From contig JALNXP010000181.1 in assembly GCA_023230285.1 (NCBI GenBank), forward strand, positions 1 through 5,304: a stretch of 5,304 nt of DNA. The letters run 5' to 3'. Positions 1 to 5,304 of this stretch are shown here, in pieces. The DNA is from Bacteroidales bacterium. Its GTDB lineage: Bacteria; Bacteroidota; Bacteroidia; Bacteroidales; BM520. The notes beneath the pieces are model-generated. The model was not told the origin of the DNA, did no database searches, and saw nothing but the letters and a program-made list of their open reading frames with translations. Each line of letters begins with the position of its first letter. Positions within the stretch are counted from its first letter, which is position 1. Both the position numbers and the translations under genes were made by a program.

Positions 1-1732
1 AGACAACAGAACAGAAAGAAGCGAAATTATCAAGAAAGTATCTAAAGATATTATTGCTGAAAACTCTGAAGACGGAAAATATCTTGTAGAAGTAGAAAGC
101 CTTTTTAACGGTAACGAATATTATATGTTTGTATATCAAGTATATAAAGACATCAGAATGGTTGGCGCACCTCCTTCTGCTATCGGAAAATTCGGCGGCG
201 ACACCGACAATTGGATGTGGCCTCGTCACACCGGCGACTTCTCTATTTTCAGAATTTATGCCGATAAAGACAACCAACCTGCAGAATATTCTGAAGATAA
301 CGTCCCTTACACACCTAAATACGTACTTCCTATCTCCCTCAAAGGTGTAGAAAAAGATGATTTCACAATGATTTGGGGCTATCCGGGTTCTACAGACAGA
401 TACCTGACTTCATACGGAGTAGAATGCAACCTTGAGCAAATAAACCCGGGCATTGATGCCGCTTTTGACGTAATTTTGACCAATATGCGCAAAGGTATGA
501 ACAGAAGCCAAGAAGTTAATATCATGTACGCTTCTACTTATGCCGGTTATGCCAACCTTTGGAAAAACAAAAAAGGTGAAACCCGCGGTTTGAAACGTCT
601 GAAAGTTTATGATAAAAAAGTCGCTATAGAAGATAAATTGACAAAATGGATTAACCAAAGTCCGGAAAGAATAGAGAAATATGGCGAAGCCTTACCGCTC
701 ATAGAAAAAGCATACACAGAAATAGATGAAAGTAATTTCTACACCAACCTCTGGCCTGTCCAAGCTCCATTAATTGGCTCACAAATATTGACAATTTGCA
801 GAAGTACAAGTGCCGGTCTTGAACAAATTCTTTCGCAGAAAATGACAAAAGATGAACGTACTGAAGCTATAGCTGAATATAATGTAATGCTTCCTGATAT
901 GTATAAAGAATATGACCAATGGACAGAAGAATTAATACTCAGAGAATCTATGAGATACTTATATTCCAATCTCTCCGCAGATTACCTCCCCGAATCTTTG
1001 AAAGCTATCGACAAAAAATATAAAGGTGATGTAGACAAATACATAGACAACCTGCTCGCCAATTCTATTTATGCAAGCCGTGATAATTTTGAACAATTTC
1101 TTGCTAAACCTAATCTCAAAACTTTACAAAAAGACCCTGTCTACACTTTATCTTCAGACTTGATGAGTATTTTGATGGAAAGTCAGATGAGTCTTAGACA
1201 AATTCGTACCGACCTTAGAAAAGGTAATCGTTTATTTGTTGCTGCGTTGCGAGAAATGAACAAAAATACTGTCTATTATCCGGATGCAAACTTTACCATG
1301 AGACTTACTTACGGCTCTGTATTGGATTATTATCCTGCTGATGCTGTTCATTATGATTATACCTGCACTATAGATGGTATTATGGAAAAAGAAGACCCGA
1401 CAAATCCGGAATTTATTGTTCCGGAAAAACTAAAACAACTTTATAACGATAAAGAATATGGCAGATACGCCGACAAAAACGGCAATTTAACAGTTTGTTT
1501 CTTATCAAATAACGACATCACCGGCGGCAACTCCGGCAGCCCGGTTATCAACGGTGACGGCGAGTTAATAGGACTTGCCTTCGATGGCAATTGGGAAGCA
1601 ATGAGCGGCGACATAGCTTTTGAACCGGAATTGCAAAGAACAATCTCTGTCGACATCAGATATGTCCTGTTTGTCATTGACAAATATGCAGGCTGTGAGA
1701 GACTTATCAACGAACTTAATATTGTTCAGTAA
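1..1732 (+). CDS. S46 family dipeptidyl peptidase, DPP7-like (5' partial)
   Basis: Serine exopeptidase of family S46, which removes dipeptides from the N terminus of oligopeptides, normally in the periplasm. The frame is open from base 2, so the ATG at 125 (residue 1 below) is internal, and 41 codons precede it in the window. Seen: the family block GGDTDNWMWPRHTGDF at residues 24-39, with Asn29/Trp30 (substrate N-terminus recognition) and Asp38 (catalytic Asp); Asn144 in YANLWKN, matching another N-terminus-binding Asn; and GGNSGSPV with catalytic Ser470 (codon 1532-1534). Asp487-Gly488 follow 17-18 residues later; position +18 is Gly in DPP7 and Arg/Ser in DPP11, so DPP7-like specificity for hydrophobic P1 residues is inferred. 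The catalytic His should lie about 138 residues before Asp38, outside the window with the signal peptide. Family proteins have about 700-720 residues, so roughly 145 are missing. The C terminus (DIRYVLFVIDKYAG, then ELNIVQ) is complete and carries no T9SS tail, as expected for a periplasmic enzyme. No frameshift was seen. Family assignment is very sure; the DPP7 subtype is likely but untested. Confidence 0.95.
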   Translation, partial: DNRTERSEIIKKVSKDIIAENSEDGKYLVEVESLFNGNEYYMFVYQVYKDIRMVGAPPSAIGKFGGDTDNWMWPRHTGDFSIFRIYADKDNQPAEYSEDNVPYTPKYVLPISLKGVEKDDFTMIWGYPGSTDRYLTSYGVECNLEQINPGIDAAFDVILTNMRKGMNRSQEVNIMYASTYAGYANLWKNKKGETRGLKRLKVYDKKVAIEDKLTKWINQSPERIEKYGEALPLIEKAYTEIDESNFYTNLWPVQAPLIGSQILTICRSTSAGLEQILSQKMTKDERTEAIAEYNVMLPDMYKEYDQWTEELILRESMRYLYSNLSADYLPESLKAIDKKYKGDVDKYIDNLLANSIYASRDNFEQFLAKPNLKTLQKDPVYTLSSDLMSILMESQMSLRQIRTDLRKGNRLFVAALREMNKNTVYYPDANFTMRLTYGSVLDYYPADAVHYDYTCTIDGIMEKEDPTNPEFIVPEKLKQLYNDKEYGRYADKNGNLTVCFLSNNDITGGNSGSPVINGDGELIGLAFDGNWEAMSGDIAFEPELQRTISVDIRYVLFVIDKYAGCERLINELNIVQ

Positions 1733-1748
1733 TCAGCTACTGCGTACC

Positions 1749-1793
1749 AAAAAAAAGAGGTTGGCTAAAAATTTAGCCAACCTCTTTTTTTTT
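1749..1793. terminator. Bidirectional intrinsic terminator between convergent genes
   Basis: An inverted repeat whose arms are 1749-1768 and 1773-1792, perfectly complementary over 20 bp, around an AAAT loop. The core arm is GAGGTTGGCTAA (1757-1768), pairing with TTAGCCAACCTC (1773-1784). Eight A residues (1749-1756) precede it and nine T residues (1785-1793) follow it. Transcripts from either strand therefore form a stable hairpin followed by a U tract, the form of a Rho-independent terminator. It begins 16 bases after the stop codon of the S46 peptidase gene and ends about 15 bases from the stop codon of the minus-strand C25 gene, so it serves both equally. It fills most of the 76-base intergenic gap; nothing else is visible there. 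Confidence 0.93.
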
Positions 1794-1808
1794 GCGTTGT
1801 TATCTCAT

Positions 1809-4800
1809 TTAATGTTTTACAACTATTCTGGTTCTGACAGAACCATTATCAGCTGTTTTAACATCAAAGAAGTATAATCCGGATTCCAAATCTGCTGTGT
1901 TAACAGTTACCTCATTAACAGAAGAATATGATTTGGTAAACATCAGTTGTCCAACATTATTGTAGACATTAACTGTTTGAATACCTGTTGCATAAATAAA
2001 CACGTTATCATTAGCAGGGTTAGGATAAATCTTCATATTTTCCACATCGCTGATACCTGTGATTACAGCAGAGCCTTGTAACTCATTAGAATTACAATCG
2101 GTATAAACTGCAAATACGGTATAAGAATGTTCACCTACAGCAACATCAACATCAGCATAAATAGGTTCTTCGACAGTAGCAATACTTATATTATCGCGCA
2201 AAATGCTGAAAGAAGCAGCATCTTCAGGAGCTGTCCAAGCTAAAGTTACATCATTAGTTATGACTTCTATTGTAAGGTCTTTAATTGCGGCACACATTTC
2301 TATAGAAGAGCAAACTTCTTCGGAATACAGGTTGTTTTCATAAACTACTTTCACACAATAATTCAGCATATTATAATAAGGAACATCCGTATGAGTGAAA
2401 CTCATTTCGGTTGCAGTAGTTATTAGCTCGCCGAGGCAATAAACTTGATATCCGACAACAGTTCCGTAGTTACCATCACGCAATGTCCATTCTAATTGAA
2501 CGGAATTATCATCGACTTTAGTAGCTGTAAGAGTTTGGACAGGAGCTTGGAAAGAGACCTCAACATCTACGCAAGCCTGTTCTGAAACACAGCCGTTAGT
2601 CATAGTAACTATAACACAATATTCATAAGATGCGTTAGTTTGTAAATCTTCCTCATAAGAAGTTTCAGTTGTCTCAGTTAACAAAGTGCCGTCACGGTAT
2701 ACTTCATAAAAAGCCACATTACCTTCAGGAGTTGACCAAGAAACGGTAACATCAGATTCATTAACAACAGCGACTAAGTCGGCAACCGGAGCGCAAGTAA
2801 CATTAACTTCGACATCAATACAAACTTGAGCAGCAGTAGCATCATCGTTAAATGCTTCTACACAATAATTATAATTACCATTTTCAACAAATTCCGAAAA
2901 ATAAATTGTTGTTACTGTCTCTATCATTTCGTTATCTCTATAAACATTATAGCCGGTAACGTCGCCTTCAGGTGCTATCCAAGAAATACTTACATAATAG
3001 TCATCAACTTCATATTCCAAATCTAAAACTGGGTTACATGTATTAATAGTAACGACAGCTTCGGTGCAAGTAGCGACAGACACGCAACCATCTTGATAAT
3101 TAGCAAATACGCAATAATTATGGTCACCCGGGACAACATTTTCGTCTGTATAAGATTCATTTGTTACGTTGTTAGCTATTTGAACGCCATCGCGATTTAT
3201 AGTAAAGAATGTTGCATCGCCGCCGTCCCATGTCAAGTCAACGGTTGTAGCATCTACAACAGCGACTAAATTTGTAACAGGGTCGCAAGGTTCGGGTATC
3301 TGATTACCGCAATCGCAGAGGAAAGTACATTGTACGCCGGCTTGAGGAGTGCCGCTACTTTGATAAATCATAGTACCGTCTTCATATTGAATATTGAAAG
3401 AGCATTCGCTATTCCAAGAGCCGCTGGTAAAGCTGACTGTAACGTTAGTTCCTATATTGATTTCTACAGTATAAGTAGCTGAGCTACCTGAAGATATAGT
3501 CATATTTTGAGAAGGAGTACCATCATCGAAAGTTACGTTTAAAGAAGCGCCGTTCCAGCCGTCACCGTAAGAATCGGCGAGATTAAAAATAACATTACAG
3601 CTATTGGCAATAGAGAAGTCGCCGGCAGCTGTGATAGTGCCATTATCGCCGGCAGCTTCAACGTGGAAGTCTATGGCATCTGTTCCGGGTGCATCTTCAT
3701 CAATGGTAACGCTAAAGTTAGCAGACACTGTTCCGTCCGGAGCGATAGTTCCAAAATTAGCAGTAGTATTATTAAGAGTAACGTACTGATAAGAAGAAGA
3801 TATTGTACCTATGACACCTTCAACAGGCGCACCGCCATCATTTGTGAAAGACACACTAAGGTTGTAAGTTTCACCCGGAGCATACATACCTGGCCACGAA
3901 AAGCCGGCGTACTCCAAAATAGGACGATAAACCCTGAAGCTCATATTGCTTGCCCATGTATCTGTACCATCGGTAGCAGAGATTGCAATAGGAATAAGTT
4001 GATTATTGGGAGCTGCTTCGGAAACAGTCAGAGCAAAAGCATTATTAACAGTTACAGTAGCATCAGCAGCAATAGTACCAAAGTTAGCCGTATTATCCGT
4101 AATAGTGATGTATTCACTTGTTGAAGATATTGTTAACACAACGTTATTTGCTTCTTCGACACCAACATTTTTAGCTGTCATATCTATAGTAGCACTTTCG
4201 CCGTATTCAAGGATACCATCAGCATTAGCATCATTGATATTCCATTCAAAACCAATTACATACGCTCCTTCTGCAGGAACTACGGTTGCAACGCCTTCAT
4301 ATCTCAGATAATTTTGTTTAGTACAAACGACAGTAATTTCGGTAGTAGGAATTAAAGTAGATGGAATGTCAATATTTTGATATGCGCCTGTAGCTTCAGC
4401 CACGCCAATAATTTCGCCATCAACGGTAAGAGCAATCATAGCACCTTCATCACAAGAAATAGAGAAAGAAGCCGAGCCTGCTATTATAGTAGGTACGTAA
4501 GCAACGTTCAATTCTTGTGGAACTTCGGTATATATTCTGAGGAAAGCATCGGAGTGAGCAGTAAACATCTGAAAAGTAATCTCTTTATCATCGGAATTAT
4601 AAGGCCAGCTGCTTTGTGCAAGGAAATATTTTCCTGATACATTACCGAAAGCAGGAAGAAAGTTTCCGGAATTTTCAGCATAAGGACCAAAGCCGGGTAA
4701 AAAATCGGGGTCGAACAAATCGTTAACGCCCCACACATAAGTATCATTAACAAAAGAATAAGAAACTTCTGTCGGACAAAGTATACCTACTGCACCGGCG

Positions 4801-5304
4801 TTTTGCCCGTTATATTGACGTAAGATAAAGTTTTCGCCAAAACATTTTGACGACAAATCGAATTTACCTGTCAAGCAGTTGATAGAGAACACGTAAGTAA
4901 GTTTACCTACGTTAGTCAGTTGGTTGACGTGGCTGCTGCGGAAAGCCGGTTCGCCCCAGCCGTCTTCGAGACCGTGGTCTCTGTGTTGAACTATAAACGC
5001 ACCGTCAGCATTCAGCACATCGACAATCTGCTGTGGCGTGCCACCTGTCCAGCCACCTAATTCTGAAGGAGTGTTAGGTATATAGTTTATGCCGTTAGGT
5101 CCAAAATAACTGACAACAGCACTTGTATTCTGATTAGAAGACCATGTGCTGCCCGGCGTTCCGGAATAAATACAGTTGATACGCACAGGATCTTTACCTT
5201 TAGAGCGATAATAGCCGCCAACAACTTCGGAGCATAATTGAAACCATCTCTCTGTCTGCCAGCCAAGTGCAGTAATCGGTTTATGATAATAATTCTCTTC
5301 CATG
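1809..5304 (-). CDS. Gingipain-like C25 cysteine peptidase with FN3 repeats and T9SS sorting domain (5' partial)
   Basis: Large secreted or surface endopeptidase related to gingipains, exported by the type IX secretion system. Residues are counted from the Met at 5303, which is probably internal, because the catalytic domain is cut at the window edge. Seen in order: C25 catalytic domain (about 1-262) with RDHG His110 and INCLTG Cys143, the same 33-residue His-Cys spacing as RgpB and Kgp, and SSHVNQLTN between them resembling gingipain THVKQLTN; an Ig-like C25_C domain (263-346); two CARDB-like Ig domains (347-460, 461-567), the first opening with a Ca-loop-like DANADGILE; a DSYGDGWNG domain (568-666); five FN3 units (673-1082); and a T9SS sorting domain (1083-1164). 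The signal peptide, propeptide and first 100 or so residues of the mature catalytic domain, including the S1 pocket that sets Arg or Lys specificity in gingipains, are outside, so substrate specificity cannot be read. The FN3 units resemble parts of the gingipain adhesin regions (VYRDGT, then YEYCV), so substrate or cell adhesion is possible. Family and export route are sure; the substrate is unknown. Confidence 0.95.
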   Translation of the reverse strand, partial: MEENYYHKPITALGWQTERWFQLCSEVVGGYYRSKGKDPVRINCIYSGTPGSTWSSNQNTSAVVSYFGPNGINYIPNTPSELGGWTGGTPQQIVDVLNADGAFIVQHRDHGLEDGWGEPAFRSSHVNQLTNVGKLTYVFSINCLTGKFDLSSKCFGENFILRQYNGQNAGAVGILCPTEVSYSFVNDTYVWGVNDLFDPDFLPGFGPYAENSGNFLPAFGNVSGKYFLAQSSWPYNSDDKEITFQMFTAHSDAFLRIYTEVPQELNVAYVPTIIAGSASFSISCDEGAMIALTVDGEIIGVAEATGAYQNIDIPSTLIPTTEITVVCTKQNYLRYEGVATVVPAEGAYVIGFEWNINDANADGILEYGESATIDMTAKNVGVEEANNVVLTISSTSEYITITDNTANFGTIAADATVTVNNAFALTVSEAAPNNQLIPIAISATDGTDTWASNMSFRVYRPILEYAGFSWPGMYAPGETYNLSVSFTNDGGAPVEGVIGTISSSYQYVTLNNTTANFGTIAPDGTVSANFSVTIDEDAPGTDAIDFHVEAAGDNGTITAAGDFSIANSCNVIFNLADSYGDGWNGASLNVTFDDGTPSQNMTISSGSSATYTVEINIGTNVTVSFTSGSWNSECSFNIQYEDGTMIYQSSGTPQAGVQCTFLCDCGNQIPEPCDPVTNLVAVVDATTVDLTWDGGDATFFTINRDGVQIANNVTNESYTDENVVPGDHNYCVFANYQDGCVSVATCTEAVVTINTCNPVLDLEYEVDDYYVSISWIAPEGDVTGYNVYRDNEMIETVTTIYFSEFVENGNYNYCVEAFNDDATAAQVCIDVEVNVTCAPVADLVAVVNESDVTVSWSTPEGNVAFYEVYRDGTLLTETTETSYEEDLQTNASYEYCVIVTMTNGCVSEQACVDVEVSFQAPVQTLTATKVDDNSVQLEWTLRDGNYGTVVGYQVYCLGELITTATEMSFTHTDVPYYNMLNYCVKVVYENNLYSEEVCSSIEMCAAIKDLTIEVITNDVTLAWTAPEDAASFSILRDNISIATVEEPIYADVDVAVGEHSYTVFAVYTDCNSNELQGSAVITGISDVENMKIYPNPANDNVFIYATGIQTVNVYNNVGQLMFTKSYSSVNEVTVNTADLESGLYFFDVKTADNGSVRTRIVVKH
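1812..2057 (-). other. T9SS type A C-terminal sorting domain (Por_Secre_tail)
   Basis: Residues 1083-1164, the extreme C terminus. It shows the full hallmark series: KIYPNPANDNVFI, the strand VNVYNNVGQLMF, DLESGLYFFDV and the terminal RTRIVVKH. This domain directs outer-membrane translocation by the type IX system and is removed by the PorU sortase, usually with anchoring to A-LPS. It marks the protein as cell-surface or secreted and the organism as a T9SS-bearing member of the Bacteroidota. Confidence 0.96.
2058..3287 (-). repeat. Array of five fibronectin type III units
   Basis: Five consecutive units of about 80-85 residues: 673-755 (3039-3287), 756-836 (2796-3038), 837-918 (2550-2795), 919-1003 (2295-2549) and 1004-1082 (2058-2294). 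Each has the FN3 signature V-(T/L/S)-x-W early, a VYRDG-like turn in the middle (NRDG, VYRDN, VYRDG, VYCLG, LRDN) and a Tyr-rich strand near the end (NYCVFA, NYCVEA, EYCVIV, NYCVKV, SYTVFA). There are essentially no linkers. Units 1-4 pair the YCV Cys with a second Cys 14-15 residues later, which suggests a disulfide; unit 5 lacks it. The units resemble parts of the gingipain haemagglutinin/adhesin regions. Confidence 0.88.
3306..3602 (-). other. Extracellular beta domain with DSYGDGWNG motif
   Basis: Residues 568-666. It begins SCNVIFNLADSYGDGWNG (Asp577, Asp581, Asn584), continues with a Ser/Thr-rich beta-strand segment, and ends in a Cys-rich tail (Cys659, 663, 665). The D-SYGDGWNG motif recurs, from memory, in surface proteins of Bacteroidota and other bacteria, often beside FN3 or T9SS tails. 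Its Asp/Asn/Gly content suggests metal or glycan binding, but its function is not known to me. It joins the CARDB-like pair to the FN3 array. Confidence 0.6.
3603..4265 (-). repeat. Two tandem CARDB-like Ig domains
   Basis: Residues 347-460 and 461-567 are a diverged tandem duplication. Both contain a GE element (YGESATIDMTAKNVG; PGETYNLSVSFTNDG), then TISS, then TANFGTIAADATV (405-417) or TANFGTIAPDGTV (514-526), spaced 109 residues apart, then an acidic segment ending in AP. This is the pattern of CARDB-type beta sandwiches (GE, then N-x-G) found in many secreted Bacteroidota and archaeal proteins. They probably act as a rigid spacer or adhesin module. The family name is inferred from pattern; the duplication is seen directly. 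Confidence 0.75.
4206..4232 (-). other. EF-hand-like calcium-loop motif
   Basis: Residues 358-366 read DANADGILE, with acidic or amide side chains at alternating positions (Asp358, Asn360, Asp362) and Glu366, followed by YGES. This resembles the D-x-N-x-D-G calcium loop that often opens CARDB-like repeats in secreted Bacteroidota proteins. Calcium binding is inferred from the spacing only. The second tandem copy lacks the loop. Confidence 0.5.
4266..4517 (-). other. Ig-like domain after the C25 catalytic domain (C25_C type)
   Basis: Residues 263-346. The segment from VPQELNVAYV through SASFSISCDEGAMIALTVDGE resembles the immunoglobulin-like domain that directly follows the catalytic domain in RgpB (SVNVSCDYNGAIATISANGK). 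In gingipains this domain packs beside the catalytic domain. The position and the SxSCD-G-I motif support the call; the exact borders are estimated. Confidence 0.75.
4518..5303 (-). other. Peptidase C25 catalytic domain (C-terminal part)
   Basis: Residues 1-262 of the minus-strand protein. The catalytic His110 codon is at 4974-4976 in QHRDHG and the nucleophile Cys143 codon is at 4875-4877 in SINCLTGKFD. The stretch from RDHGLEDGWGEP to INCLTGKF aligns in order with the gingipain segment from TGHGSETAWG to ACVNGDF. The RDHG/INCLTG form, in place of TGHG/ACVNG, is what I recall as usual in the wider Bacteroidota C25 family outside Porphyromonas. Other Cys residues lie at 24, 44, 154 and 176. 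The N-terminal subdomain is missing at the window edge. Confidence 0.92.

Noticed and set aside
125..127. ATG as the start codon of the S46 peptidase gene
   Set aside because: The same frame is open back to base 2 and encodes plausible family sequence, and the catalytic His and signal peptide would be missing; the true start is upstream of the window.
1620..1877. 85-residue + strand frame spanning the gene junction
   Set aside because: It overlaps the end of the S46 gene, runs through the terminator hairpin and into the antisense of the C25 sorting domain; it has no family resemblance.
2058..3287. Possible CRISPR-like or DNA-level tandem repeat
   Set aside because: The periodicity of about 245 bases is that of diverged FN3 protein units; the DNA repeats are imperfect and there is no spacer structure.
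3663..4124. 153-residue open frame on the + strand
   Set aside because: It lies antisense inside the C25 gene, has Ser/Ile-rich composition without any recognisable motif, and is explained by the coding sequence opposite.
4006..4311. 101-residue + strand frame with a hydrophobic, Ala/Val-rich look of a membrane protein
   Set aside because: It is the antisense of Thr/Ala/Val-rich beta-strand codons of the CARDB-like domain; no start context or motif supports it.
5301..5303. ATG at the window edge as the start of the C25 gene
   Set aside because: A start here would leave no signal peptide, no propeptide and a truncated catalytic domain, although the protein has a T9SS tail; it is most likely an internal Met.

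Overview
The window comes from a member of the Bacteroidota, most likely the order Bacteroidales. The evidence is a type IX secretion (T9SS) C-terminal sorting domain on one protein, a gingipain-type C25 cysteine protease, an S46 dipeptidyl peptidase, and AT-rich coding sequence. I cannot name a genus from this sequence.

There are only two genes. They converge tail to tail and both run off the window at their 5' ends. Bases 1-1732 (+ strand) encode the C-terminal four fifths or so of an S46 serine dipeptidyl peptidase of the DPP7/DPP11 family. Its catalytic Asp and Ser are present, and a Gly at the S1 selectivity position points to DPP7-like (hydrophobic P1) specificity. Bases 1733-1808 are a short intergenic gap filled almost entirely by a long hairpin flanked by A and T tracts, which reads as a bidirectional terminator. 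Bases 1809-5304 (- strand) encode a large multidomain secreted protein. In order it holds a gingipain-like C25 catalytic domain with a His/Cys dyad, an Ig-like C25_C domain, two tandem CARDB-like Ig domains, a domain with a DSYGDGWNG motif, five fibronectin type III (FN3) units and a T9SS type A sorting domain.

Together the genes suggest a proteolytic, peptide-using lifestyle. A surface or secreted endopeptidase would cut proteins outside the cell, and a periplasmic dipeptidyl peptidase would trim the resulting oligopeptides to dipeptides for uptake. This is inference by analogy with Porphyromonas gingivalis, and the two genes are not co-transcribed. Neither promoter, start codon nor signal peptide lies in the window. 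I found no RNA gene, mobile element or CRISPR array, and nothing that looks like an undescribed system. The more unusual points are the domain architecture and the cysteine pattern of the C25 protein.
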